Shown piece by piece: positions 19,975 to 29,115 of a stretch of 64,000 nt of DNA. Numbering within the stretch: the first letter of the stretch is position 1; each line of letters opens with the position of its first letter. Location: contig VGVB01000002.1 of assembly GCA_016882265.1 (NCBI GenBank), forward strand, positions 62,001 through 126,000, read 5' to 3'. This DNA is from Gammaproteobacteria bacterium (lineage in GTDB: Bacteria > Pseudomonadota > Gammaproteobacteria > Steroidobacterales > Steroidobacteraceae). The notes under the pieces are model-generated. The model was given only the letters and a program-made list of their open reading frames with translations. It was not told the origin of the DNA and did not search any database. The position numbers were made by a program, and so were the translations under genes.

Positions 19975-21345
19975 GCAGCCAGAAGGCAGTGCGCACGGCT
20001 CCGCCGGATGGCAGTGGCGGCCGGCGCGCTGGCGCTGCTGCCGCTGGTCGGGCAGGCCAGCGAACCGGAGATTGAGCGGATCGCCGAGGCGCTGGTCGCC
20101 GAGGCGCTCGCCTCGAACCTCGGGCTGCGAGCGGCCGAGGCCGGCGTCATCGAGCGGCGTGCAGCACTCGATGCGGCCCGGGCGCGCTTCCGGCCGGCAC
20201 TCGATCTGCAGCTCCGTTTCACCCGCGCCGACGGCGGCCGTGAGATCGAGCTGCCACTCGGGCCGGCCCAGAGCGCCACGTTCCGGTTCCAGCGGTCGCG
20301 TGAACAGGACAGTGCACTGCGGCTGACCCAGTCGCTCTACGACGCGAGGCTGCCCGCCGCGCGCCAGGCGGCGGCGTTCGGCCACGATGAGGCCCGCCAT
20401 GGCCTGCAGGCATTCGCACGCGAACTCGGCCGCGACGTGAGCCAGGCCTGGTACCGCTTTCTGACGGCCGGCGAGGCGATCGCGATCCTGCGCGCAACCA
20501 GGGAACTGGCGGCCGAGAACCGCCGCGTCAACGCCAGCCTCTACGACAACGGCAAGGTCACGCGCGACCTGGTGCTGCGCGCCGAGGCCGAGCTGCTCGA
20601 GGTCGAGCAGCGTCTGCTGCAGGCCGAGGCGACCGCGACGCTGGCGCGCCAGTATGTCAACCTGCTGTGCAATGCGCCGCTCGACCGGCCGCTCGAGGCC
20701 GCCACGATCGACACCGCCGAGTTGCAGCAGCTCGCGGCCCGGGCCCATCCGCCAGGCGGAGCCGCCGGTCCGGCAATGTTCGAGGAGGCCGCGCTCGCGC
20801 GGCGGGCCGAACTGCGTCAGCTCGACGCTGGTTTGGCCGCGGCCGCCGCCGAGGAACGGCTTGCGCGCGCCGCGTTCCAGCCGCAACTCGCGCTGGTTCT
20901 GGATGCCGGCACGCAGGGCCCGGACTGGGGCTACCGCGAGCACGACCCGTACCTGTTCGCATCCCTGGTGCTGCGCTTCAACCTGTTGAGCGGCGGTGCC
21001 GACCGGGCCGCACTGGCCGCCGCCCGCGCGCGCCGCGCCGGCCTCGGCGCCAGCCGCGAACTGGCCGGACAACAGGTGCGAATCGAGGTCCATGAGGCCT
21101 GGTCCGCACTCGCCGTCGCCGAAGCCTCGCTGCAGACCGCCGAGCGCCGCGTCGCCGCCGCGGCCGCCGCCTGGGAGATCGTCGCCCGCAAACGCAATCT
21201 CGGCCAGGCACCACCGGCCGAAACTCTCGATGCACAGCGCGCGCTGACCGAGGCCCGGCTGAACGCCAACGTCACCCGCTTCGCCGTGCTCGATGCGCTG
21301 GCCGGGCTCAACTATGCGATCGGCGGCACGGAGGTATCCCGATGA
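19957..21345 (+). CDS. TolC-family outer-membrane efflux protein
   Basis: A 462-residue outer-membrane factor, the exit duct of a tripartite efflux pump. There is an N-terminal signal region (CARLRRMAVAAGALALLPLV) followed by long alanine-rich helices in two repeats, for example EALASNLGLRAAEAGVIERR and LRQLDAGLAAAAAEERLARA, each followed by a strand segment such as YDPYLFASLVLRFNLLSGG-like text. The gene is first in a set tolC-MFP-RND overlapping by four bases with the next gene. An ATG at 20008 is an alternative start but would leave the signal peptide without basic residues. Confidence 0.85.
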   Translation: MSSYSTAARRQCARLRRMAVAAGALALLPLVGQASEPEIERIAEALVAEALASNLGLRAAEAGVIERRAALDAARARFRPALDLQLRFTRADGGREIELPLGPAQSATFRFQRSREQDSALRLTQSLYDARLPAARQAAAFGHDEARHGLQAFARELGRDVSQAWYRFLTAGEAIAILRATRELAAENRRVNASLYDNGKVTRDLVLRAEAELLEVEQRLLQAEATATLARQYVNLLCNAPLDRPLEAATIDTAELQQLAARAHPPGGAAGPAMFEEAALARRAELRQLDAGLAAAAAEERLARAAFQPQLALVLDAGTQGPDWGYREHDPYLFASLVLRFNLLSGGADRAALAAARARRAGLGASRELAGQQVRIEVHEAWSALAVAEASLQTAERRVAAAAAAWEIVARKRNLGQAPPAETLDAQRALTEARLNANVTRFAVLDALAGLNYAIGGTEVSR

Positions 21346-22394
21346 AACCCCGATCCGGACCGCTGCCGGCACTGCTCGCGGCGGCCACGCTGCTTGCGGC
21401 CGGCTGCGGCCGCGACGCCCCCGCCCCGGTGACGCCGGCGCCAGCGCCGGTACGCGTCGCCACCGTCGCGACCGCGCTGCCCGCCGATGGGCTGCGCGCG
21501 ATCGGTTACGTAGCGCCAGCCTTCGAGGTACGCCTCGCCTTCAAGCACAGCGGTATCGTCCGTGCGCTCCACGCAGCACCGGGCGAGCGCGTGCGCCGCG
21601 GCCAGCTTCTCGCCAGTCAGGCCGACGACGAGCTCGCCGCGGCGCTCGCCCAGGCGCGCGCCCGGGCCGATCAGGCCGCGCGCGACCACGAACGCGGCCA
21701 GTCGCTGCTGGCCGACGAGGTCGCCACCCGCGAACAAGTCGAGAATCTGGCGACCGCGCTTGCGGTCGCCGAGGCCGCGCTGCGCGCCGCCGAGTTCAAC
21801 GCCCGCCACGCGAGCATCGAGGCGCCGGCCGACGGCCTGGTGCTGCAGCAGCTCGCCGAGCCGGGCGAGCTGGTGGCCGCCGGCCAGCCGGTGCTGATCG
21901 TCGGCAGCACCGCCGCGGGCTGGATCGTCCGCGCGGCATTGCCGGATCGCGACGTCGTGCGCGTGGCCATCGGCATGGCGGCGACCGTGGCGCTCGACGC
22001 GTTGCCCGACCAGGAATTCAGCGCGACCGTGACCGAGATCGCCGCTGCCGCCGACCCGGCCACAGGCACCTACGCCATCGAGCTGGCGCTCGCCGGCGAC
22101 ACCGCGCGGCTGGTGCAGGGCCTGGTCGCGCGGGTCACGCTGGCCGGGCCGCAGTCCGAGCCGGTGCCGGTCGTACCAGTGACGGCGCTGCTCGAAGCCG
22201 GCGGCGGCGTCGCGACCGTGTTCGTCGTCAGTGCCGGCGACGCGATCGCGCGGCGGGTGCCGATCCGGCTGGGCCGGCTGCTCGGCGAACAGGTCGAAGT
22301 CCGGGACGGTCTGCGTCCAGGTGAGCGTGTCGTCACCGAGGGCGCCGCCTGGCTGAACGACGGCGCCCGGGTGCGGGTGCTGGACGGGTCCTGA
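21342..22394 (+). CDS. RND efflux membrane-fusion lipoprotein (HlyD family)
   Basis: A 350-residue periplasmic adaptor. The signal peptide has a lipobox (LLAAGC). The barrel-sandwich lipoyl half-motifs are seen in GIVRALHAAPGERVRRGQLL and SIEAPADGLVLQQLAEPGEL, separated by a short alpha-hairpin (QARARADQAARDHERGQSLL). C-terminal beta-barrel and membrane-proximal domains follow (VPVVPVTALLEAGGGVATVF). It links the RND pump at 22405 to the TolC-like protein. ATG overlaps the tolC-like stop. Confidence 0.88.
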   Translation: MKPRSGPLPALLAAATLLAAGCGRDAPAPVTPAPAPVRVATVATALPADGLRAIGYVAPAFEVRLAFKHSGIVRALHAAPGERVRRGQLLASQADDELAAALAQARARADQAARDHERGQSLLADEVATREQVENLATALAVAEAALRAAEFNARHASIEAPADGLVLQQLAEPGELVAAGQPVLIVGSTAAGWIVRAALPDRDVVRVAIGMAATVALDALPDQEFSATVTEIAAAADPATGTYAIELALAGDTARLVQGLVARVTLAGPQSEPVPVVPVTALLEAGGGVATVFVVSAGDAIARRVPIRLGRLLGEQVEVRDGLRPGERVVTEGAAWLNDGARVRVLDGS

Positions 22395-22404
22395 GGTCGC
22401 GGCG

Positions 22405-25400
22405 ATGAGTCTGTGGGCGTTCGCCGTCCGGCGCTGGCAGTTCACGCTGGTCGTGTTCGTGATGCTGATCGCGACCGGCCTGTGGGCACTGGCGGCGATT
22501 CCACGCGCCGAAGACCCGTCGCTGCGCTTCGCCGGCTCGCTGCTGGTCATCAGCTTTCCGGGCGCCGACCCGGCCGACGTCGAACAGTTGATCGTCGATC
22601 CGCTCGAGGACGCGCTGGCCGAGCTCGACGAGGTCAAACACATCAAGAGCGCCGCCTACGACGGTCTCGCCGTCATCGAGATCGAGTTCCTCTACGGCAA
22701 CGACCCGGACCGCAAGTACGACGAGGTGCTGCGCGAGGTCAACGCGGTGCGGCCAGCGCTGCCGGACGGCATCGTCTCGCTGGAGGTCCGGCAGTTCACG
22801 CCGGGCACGGTCAACATCGTGCAGCTCGCGCTGGTCAGCCCGGATGCCGGCTGGCGCGAACTGCAGCGTCATGCCGAGGACCTCGAGGAGCTGATTGAGA
22901 CCGCACCCGGCGTGCGCCGCGCCGATACCTGGGCCCATCCGCATCCGGAGGTGCGGGTGGCGCTCGACCTCGAGCGCCTCGATGCGGCGGGCATCACGGC
23001 CAGCGACGTGCTGGCCGCGATCCGGGCGAACAATGCCAGCATTCCCGGCGGCGCCGTCGAGGTCGGCCGGCGCCGCTACAATCTGAAGACCACCGGCAGC
23101 TTCCGGTCGATCGAGCAGATCGCCGCGACCGTGGTCAGCGCCCGCGGCGGCCGCCCGGTGCGGGTGCGCGACGTCGCCACGGTCGGCTGGAGCACCGAGG
23201 AGGAGCGCTACCTGGGCCGCTACAACGGCGCCCGCGCGGTGTTCGTAACCGCCAGCATGAAGGACGACGAGAACGTGTTCGCGGTGCGTGATGCGATCCA
23301 CGCGCGCCTCGGCCAGTTCGCCGACGGCCTGCCGGCCAACATCCGCCTGGAACGCGGCTTCGACCAGTCGCGCAACGTCGAGCGCCGGCTGGCGCGACTG
23401 CGGCTCGACTTCACGATCGCGATCGCGCTGGTGGCCGTGACGCTGCTGCCGCTCGGCCTGCGCGCGGCCGGCATCGTCATGATCTCGATCCCGCTGTCGC
23501 TGGCGATCGGCCTGACCGTGCTGTTCCTCGGCGGCCTCTCGCTGAACCAGCTCTCGATCGCTGGCTTCGTCGTCGCGCTCGGCCTGCTGGTGGACGACTC
23601 GATCGTCGTCGTCGAAAACATCGCCCGCCACGTCCGCCAGGGCATGGCGCGGGCCAAGGCGGCGATCGTCGCCACCGACCAGATCTGGCTGGCGGTACTC
23701 GGCTGCACCGCGACGCTGCTGCTCGCGTTCATGCCGCTCCTGTTCCTGCCGGAAACCTCCGGCGAGTTCGTGCGGCCGCTGCCGGCCGCGGTGCTGTTCA
23801 CGATTCTGGCCTCGCTGCTCGTGGCCCTGACCATCATCCCGTTCCTGGCCAGCCGGCTGTTGCCGGGCGGCGACGACAGCCGCCCGCCGCGCGGCGGTGC
23901 TGCCGCCAGACGCTGGCGCGAATTGCTCGCCGCCTCCGACCACGTTGCCGACCGGGTGCTGGCCGCTGTCATGCGTTCGATCCACGGCCTGTACGGGCCG
24001 GCGCTGCGCCAGGCGCTGGCGTGGCCGCGCACGACGCTGGCCGCCGGACTCGGTCTGTTCGCGCTGGCGCTGCTGCTGGTGCCGGTGCTCGGCTTCAGCC
24101 TGTTCCCGCAGGCCGACATTCCGCAGTTCCGCATCCGCATCGAGGCACCGGAGGGCGCCAGTCTGGCCGAGACCGGGCGGGCGCTCGAGTTCGTCGAGGC
24201 CGAACTGGCCCGGCATGCGGAACTGCGCTGGTGGTTTGCCAACCTCGGCCACGAGAATCCGCGTGTCTACTACAACGTCATGCCGCGTTCGTTCGCACCG
24301 AACGTTGCCGAGGTCTTCGCCGAGGTCCGTGACTACGATCGCCGTCGCACCAGCGCGCTGCTGGACGAATTGCGCGCCCGGTTCGCCGCGTGGCCGGCGG
24401 CGCGGATCTCGGTACTGCCGTTCGAACAGGGGCCGCCGATCGCCGCGCCGATCGAGATCCGCATCATCGGCCCGGATCTGGCCACGCTGCGGGCGCTGGC
24501 CGGAGACGTCGAACGGCTGATTACCGCAGTGCCGGGCACCCGCGATGTGAACAATCCGCTGCGCCTGCAGCGCACCGACCTCGACCTGCGCATCGACACC
24601 GAGAAGGCGGCGCTGCTCGGCATCCCGGCGAGTGAGGCCGATCGCACCATCCGGCTGGCGGTCGCCGGCCAGAGCGCCGGGCAGTTCCGCGACGCCGACG
24701 GCGACCAGTACGACATCACGCTGCGCCTGCCGATCGCCGGCCGGCCGACGCTCGACCTGCTCGACAACGTGCGGGTGGCCAGTGCCAGCGGCGGCCAGGT
24801 GCCGCTCGCGCAGATCGCCAGCCCGGCCTTCGCCAGCGCGCCAGCCGTGATCCGCCGCTACAACCGCGAGCGCACCGTGGCGATTACGGCCTGGCCGGCC
24901 ACCGGCTACGCGACCGACGCACTGACCCGCCAGGTGCTGGGCAGACTCGACGGGCTCGGCTGGCCACCCGGTTACCGCTACATTGCCGCCGGCGAGCTCG
25001 AGGCGCGCGAACAAACGTTTGCCGGACTCGGTGTCGCGATGCTGGTCGCGTCCTTCGGCATCCTCGCCGTACTGGTCCTCGAGTTCGGCAGCTTCCGCTC
25101 GATGCTGATCGTGTTCGGCGTCGTACCGCTCGGCTTCGCCGGCGCGCTGGTCGCGCTGTGGCTGGCCGGCTATTCGCTGTCATTCACCGCACTGATCGGC
25201 ATGATTGCGCTGGTCGGCATCGAGATCAAGAACTCGATCCTGCTGGTCGACTTCACCAACCGGCTGCGCGCCCAGGGCCACGACCTCGATACCGCGATTG
25301 CCGAGGCCGGCGAGGTCCGCTTCCTGCCGATCCTGCTGACCTCGCTGACCGCGATCGGCGGCCTGCTGCCACTGGCGCTGCAGAGCTCCGGGCTGTATTC

Positions 25401-25536
25401 GCCGCTTGCGGTCGTGATCATCGGCGGGCTGGTCAGCTCGACGCTGCTGGCGCGGCTGGTGACGCCGGTGCTGTACAAGCTGCTGCCGCCGGCGATCGCC
25501 GCGTGGCCCGACGCCGGGCCGGCCCGGCGCACCTGA
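22405..25536 (+). CDS. RND-type efflux transporter (AcrB/CzcA superfamily)
   Basis: A 1043-residue inner-membrane proton/drug antiporter with two halves of six membrane segments, each preceded by a large periplasmic loop. TM1 is seen at the N-terminus (LVVFVMLIATGLWALAAIP). The proton-relay acidic residues are in LGLLVDDSIVVVENIARH. The second half has LIGMIALVGIEIKNSILLVD and the final TM ILLTSLTAIGGLLPLALQS. It lacks the histidine/methionine-rich features of metal exporters, so organic substrates are likelier. It forms a pump with the two upstream genes. The local TetR repressor is broken, so expression may be constitutive. Confidence 0.9.
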   Translation: MSLWAFAVRRWQFTLVVFVMLIATGLWALAAIPRAEDPSLRFAGSLLVISFPGADPADVEQLIVDPLEDALAELDEVKHIKSAAYDGLAVIEIEFLYGNDPDRKYDEVLREVNAVRPALPDGIVSLEVRQFTPGTVNIVQLALVSPDAGWRELQRHAEDLEELIETAPGVRRADTWAHPHPEVRVALDLERLDAAGITASDVLAAIRANNASIPGGAVEVGRRRYNLKTTGSFRSIEQIAATVVSARGGRPVRVRDVATVGWSTEEERYLGRYNGARAVFVTASMKDDENVFAVRDAIHARLGQFADGLPANIRLERGFDQSRNVERRLARLRLDFTIAIALVAVTLLPLGLRAAGIVMISIPLSLAIGLTVLFLGGLSLNQLSIAGFVVALGLLVDDSIVVVENIARHVRQGMARAKAAIVATDQIWLAVLGCTATLLLAFMPLLFLPETSGEFVRPLPAAVLFTILASLLVALTIIPFLASRLLPGGDDSRPPRGGAAARRWRELLAASDHVADRVLAAVMRSIHGLYGPALRQALAWPRTTLAAGLGLFALALLLVPVLGFSLFPQADIPQFRIRIEAPEGASLAETGRALEFVEAELARHAELRWWFANLGHENPRVYYNVMPRSFAPNVAEVFAEVRDYDRRRTSALLDELRARFAAWPAARISVLPFEQGPPIAAPIEIRIIGPDLATLRALAGDVERLITAVPGTRDVNNPLRLQRTDLDLRIDTEKAALLGIPASEADRTIRLAVAGQSAGQFRDADGDQYDITLRLPIAGRPTLDLLDNVRVASASGGQVPLAQIASPAFASAPAVIRRYNRERTVAITAWPATGYATDALTRQVLGRLDGLGWPPGYRYIAAGELEAREQTFAGLGVAMLVASFGILAVLVLEFGSFRSMLIVFGVVPLGFAGALVALWLAGYSLSFTALIGMIALVGIEIKNSILLVDFTNRLRAQGHDLDTAIAEAGEVRFLPILLTSLTAIGGLLPLALQSSGLYSPLAVVIIGGLVSSTLLARLVTPVLYKLLPPAIAAWPDAGPARRT

Positions 25537-25548
25537 CAGGAATACCGG

Positions 25549-26868
25549 TCAGCCGGGAGCGGCTGGTTCCGGACCGTTCGCGCGCTGATCGACGATCGCC
25601 GCGGTCACGAGGTCAGCACCGACATTGACCGTCGTACGCGCCATGTCGAGCAGGCGGTCGACCCCGAGAATGATGCCGATCCCCTCCGGCGGGATACCGA
25701 AGGCCACCAGCAGCCCGGCGATCAGCGGCAGCGAGCCGCCGGGAATCCCCGCCACCGCGATCGCGCTGATCACGGCCAGCAGCAACAGCGTAAGCTGCTG
25801 TCCGAAGCCGAGCCCGACGCCGAAGATCTGCGCGACGAACAGCACGACGCAGCCTTCATACAGGGCCGTACCGGCCATGTTCATCGTCGCGCCCAGCGGC
25901 AACACGAATCCTGAGACGGTCGGGCGCAGGCCGAGCGGTGCGCGCGCCACCGCGAGCGCGGTGGGCAGTGTCGCGGCACTCGAGCTGGTCGAGAATGCGG
26001 TCACCAGCACCGGGCGCAGCGCCCGCCAGAACTCACGCGGCCGGCGCCGGGTGAACAGCCGCAGCCACAGCGACATGGTGCCGAACAGATGCAGCGCCAT
26101 GACCACCAGGCAGCCGAGCACGAAGGCGCCGAGCGCCACGACGATGTCCCAGCCGATCCGGACGATGACGCTATAGATCATCGCCGGCACGGCGAACGGC
26201 GCCAGCAACAGCGCGTAATGCACGATGCGGGTCATCAGGTCGGAGACGAGCTGCAGTCCCGAGCGCAGCCGCTCGCGCTCGTCCGGCTGCAGACCGACCG
26301 CCGCGGCGCCGACCAGGATCGCGAACACGATCAGCGGCAGCGCGTCGCCGAGCCGGTCGCGGTCGTTGCCGACGAAGGCGCCGAACAGGTTGCGCGGCAT
26401 GAACATCTCGACCACCGACATGGGCGTCACCGGCTGGTCGGCCCGGCGTTCGAGGGTCGCCTGCGCCTGCTGGCCGTACTGCGCCGCCAGGCTGGACTGT
26501 GCCTCCGGTTCGAGCGTCGCACCCGGTTCCAGCAAGTTCATCATCACCAGCCCGAGCGCGACTGCAATGCCCATGTTCAGCAGGAACAGCGTGAAGGTGC
26601 GCAGCGCGAGCGGTCCGAGGTGCGCGAGGCGCTCGAGCTGTGCGACACCGCTCGCCAGCGAGGCGAATACCAGCGGAATCACGACGAAGAACAACAGCCG
26701 CAGGAACACCTGGCCGAATGGTTCCAGCACCAGCCGCGCCAGCTCGCGCGCCCCGGCCAGCAGCGGTGGGAACGCCGCGCCGGCGAGTAACGTCAGGCCA
26801 CCGGCGGCGACGCCGACCCCGAGTCCGAGCAGAATCCGGTTGGCGAGGCGCGTGTCGACATCACTCAT
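25549..26868 (-). CDS. Dicarboxylate/amino acid:cation symporter (DAACS)
   Basis: A 439-residue inner-membrane symporter of the glutamate/dicarboxylate family. Signature elements are the serine-rich hairpin AFSTSSSAATLPTAL (HP1), TM7 GATMNMAGTALYEG, hairpin 2 AIAVAGIPGGSLPL and TM8 DRLLDMARTTVNVGADL. The usual NMDGT of TM7 is NMAGT here; in characterised relatives that aspartate takes part in sodium coordination, so ion coupling may differ. The ATG at 26868 starts MSDVDTRLANRILLG; the ORF track extends upstream without support. It is divergent from the LCAT-like gene. Confidence 0.88.
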   Translation of the reverse strand: MSDVDTRLANRILLGLGVGVAAGGLTLLAGAAFPPLLAGARELARLVLEPFGQVFLRLLFFVVIPLVFASLASGVAQLERLAHLGPLALRTFTLFLLNMGIAVALGLVMMNLLEPGATLEPEAQSSLAAQYGQQAQATLERRADQPVTPMSVVEMFMPRNLFGAFVGNDRDRLGDALPLIVFAILVGAAAVGLQPDERERLRSGLQLVSDLMTRIVHYALLLAPFAVPAMIYSVIVRIGWDIVVALGAFVLGCLVVMALHLFGTMSLWLRLFTRRRPREFWRALRPVLVTAFSTSSSAATLPTALAVARAPLGLRPTVSGFVLPLGATMNMAGTALYEGCVVLFVAQIFGVGLGFGQQLTLLLLAVISAIAVAGIPGGSLPLIAGLLVAFGIPPEGIGIILGVDRLLDMARTTVNVGADLVTAAIVDQRANGPEPAAPG

Positions 26869-26944
26869 GGGCGCGATCCCCTGGCCCTCCCCGACTGCGG
26901 CAATGGTAACCTTTCGTATCCCCGATCCGGAGGCTGCGGAACTG

Positions 26945-28318
26945 ATGAGGTCATCGGCCAGGCCCGCGGCCCTGCTGCTCGTGCTGCTGCTGTGCGTCTG
27001 TTCCGCACCGCGCGCCGGCCAGGTACCGCCGGACGGTGGACCGGCACGCGCGGCGCCGACCGTGCCGTTGATCGTCATGCCCGGTGTGCTCGGCTCGCGC
27101 CTCGCGGAGCGCGCGACCGGCCGGGAGGTCTGGCCCGGCAGCACACGGCAGTTGCTGACGAGCCGCTACCGCCATCTGGCGTTGCCCGTCGATCCGGTAA
27201 CGCTCGCGCCGTTCGACGATGGCCTCATGCCGACAGCTCTGTTCGACCGGGCCGCGGGCCAGGACTTCTACGGTCGGATCGTGCGCGAGCTGCTCGCGGC
27301 CGGCGGCTACCAGCGGGGCGTGCCAGGCGAGACAGCAACCGGCGGGCCGGCGCGGCTATACACGTTTCCCTACGACTGGCGTCAGGACAATGTCGTGACC
27401 GCGCGCGCGCTGCACACGCTGATCGGGCAGATCCGCCGCGATCACGCCGACCCGGCTCTCCGGGTCGACGTCGTCGCGCACAGCATGGGCGGGCTGATCG
27501 TGCGCTATTACCAGCGCTACGGCACGGCCGACGTACTGGACCTCGATACGCCGGTCGTCACCTGGGCCGGCGATCACAACCTGCGCCGCGTCGTCATCCT
27601 GGGCACCCCGGCCCGCGGCTCGGTCGGCGCCATCCACCTGTTCCTGACCGGCTACCAGATCGGGCTGTCGCGGCTGCCGCCGGAGGTCATCGCGACGATG
27701 CCGTCCATGTACCAGTTGTTTCCGCATCCGTCATCGACCTGGGTCGTCGCGGTCGACGGCAAGCCGTTGAACTGGGATCCGTTCGACGACGCTTTGTGGC
27801 AACGGCTCGAATGGTCGATCTTCGGCGCGGGGCTGCAACAGCACCTGCGCGCCGAGCCCGGCGGCCTGCCCGGGCTCGATATCTTCCAGCGCTATTTCCT
27901 GCGCCAGTTGCAGCGGGCCCGGCGCTTTGCGGAAGCGCTGCAGGTGCCCGCGAGCGGCATGCCACTCGCCGCGCCGCTGGTCGCGGGCAGCCATTGCGTG
28001 CCGACACCCGCGCGGCTGGTGATCGAGAGGGTGAATGGCGAGTCGGTCACGCGACTGTGGCCGCGCCAGGTTGTGCGACGCGTCCCGGGCATCGATTATC
28101 GCCGGCTGATGTACGAGTTCGGCGACGGCCGGTTGACCACGGCGTCACTGCTGGGCCAGCCCGAGCCGGAGCCGTTCAACGGCGGTGCCACGCCGGTGCC
28201 GCCTGACCCGGACCATACGTTTCTGTACTGCGAAGGGCATGACACGCTGGCTGGCAACCGGCAGTTCCTGGAGCGGTTGCTGCGCTACCTCACGGCGGAC
28301 GCCACGCCTGCGCACTGA
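26945..28318 (+). CDS. Lecithin:cholesterol acyltransferase-like exported lipase/acyltransferase
   Basis: A 457-residue secreted alpha/beta hydrolase. There is a signal peptide (LLLVLLLCVCSAPRAG) and then the LCAT-family N-terminus VPLIVMPGVLGSRLAERATG. FPYDWRQDN and the nucleophile elbow VVAHSMGGLIVRYY are characteristic; GTPARGSVGAIH follows. An Asp and His for the triad are expected in the C-terminal part (DPDHTFLYCEGHD), which I cannot assign firmly. It probably acts on phospholipids or lipid esters in the envelope or outside. The ATG at 26945 is preceded by CCGGAGG; another ATG at 26903 is possible. Confidence 0.8.
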   Translation: MRSSARPAALLLVLLLCVCSAPRAGQVPPDGGPARAAPTVPLIVMPGVLGSRLAERATGREVWPGSTRQLLTSRYRHLALPVDPVTLAPFDDGLMPTALFDRAAGQDFYGRIVRELLAAGGYQRGVPGETATGGPARLYTFPYDWRQDNVVTARALHTLIGQIRRDHADPALRVDVVAHSMGGLIVRYYQRYGTADVLDLDTPVVTWAGDHNLRRVVILGTPARGSVGAIHLFLTGYQIGLSRLPPEVIATMPSMYQLFPHPSSTWVVAVDGKPLNWDPFDDALWQRLEWSIFGAGLQQHLRAEPGGLPGLDIFQRYFLRQLQRARRFAEALQVPASGMPLAAPLVAGSHCVPTPARLVIERVNGESVTRLWPRQVVRRVPGIDYRRLMYEFGDGRLTTASLLGQPEPEPFNGGATPVPPDPDHTFLYCEGHDTLAGNRQFLERLLRYLTADATPAH

Positions 28319-28515
28319 CTCAACCAGCGCGGCACCCCGCCGCGCACCGACTGTCCATCGGTGCCTCCGCGTATGACCCGCCGCGTCGCGAACAAGTGGT
28401 GGACTAACCCGTGATTGAGGATGGGCACACCTGCCCGCGACGCGCCGGGCCATGTCAACAATGCCCGGAGCGGCAGTCGGATTTCAAGTACCGCCGCAGC
28501 GTCAGCCGGACCCGA

Positions 28516-29115
28516 TCAGCGCCGCCGTGGCGCCGGCGGGCTGATCGCGAACGTCGCCAGTGCCTGTTCGAAGGCGGCAACATCGCGCGCGAAATAGTGC
28601 AGGACCGGCCCGCGGTAGCCGACCAGAAAGATGCCCTGGGGCGTATTCGTACCGACGAGGATTTCCTCGTAACGGACCGAACCGGCATCCACGGCAGTGC
28701 GGTAAGCCAGGTGCAGGCGGAAGGCCGGCTGGCCGGCCAGGGTCGCCGGTTCGTCACTCAGCACCGCCATGTTCTGCAGGCCGCGCGCCGCCGTGGCCTC
28801 GGCGATGAACTTCCCGGCCAGTTCCTGCGGCAACATGTCTGCGGTTGCGTCCTTGCGCTGAGCACGGAAGGCCTGTTTGTGCTTGCGAAAATCGACATAG
28901 ATCACCTGCAGCAGCGGCCCGTCGCGGGTCGCGATCGTCTCGTCGCCGAACGCCTCCTTGCGGAATCTCCAGCCGGCCGGGTACTGGATCGAGTAACCGG
29001 TGCCCGCGTGCGCGTACGGTTGCCCGTCGGCCACGATCTTCCAGGCAGAGGCCGGCGATGCGAGCAGCAATCCGGCCATCAGCGCCGCCGCCCGCAGGTG
29101 GCTGGTTCCGCTCAT
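28516..29115 (-). CDS. Exported protein of unknown function
   Basis: A 199-residue protein with a signal peptide (ALMAGLLLASPASA) and a mixed alpha/beta body (YSIQYPAGWRFRKEAFGDET, then GIFLVGYRGPVLHYFARDVA). The pattern resembles PsbP/DUF1795-like periplasmic proteins, but I do not recognise it with confidence. It is the third gene of an operon with an M48 metalloprotease and another exported protein: its ATG overlaps the protease stop (ATGA). A role near the protease in the envelope is inferred from that. Confidence 0.6.
   Translation of the reverse strand: MSGTSHLRAAALMAGLLLASPASAWKIVADGQPYAHAGTGYSIQYPAGWRFRKEAFGDETIATRDGPLLQVIYVDFRKHKQAFRAQRKDATADMLPQELAGKFIAEATAARGLQNMAVLSDEPATLAGQPAFRLHLAYRTAVDAGSVRYEEILVGTNTPQGIFLVGYRGPVLHYFARDVAAFEQALATFAISPPAPRRR

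Noticed and set aside
22333-25014. An 893-codon minus-strand ORF opposite the RND gene
   Set aside because: Low-complexity, Gln/Arg/Asp-rich and fully antisense to a clear RND transporter.
26225-26944. N-terminal 240 codons of the ORF 26225-28318
   Set aside because: Antisense to the DAACS gene and Ser/Arg/Pro-rich; the LCAT-like signal peptide begins at 26945.
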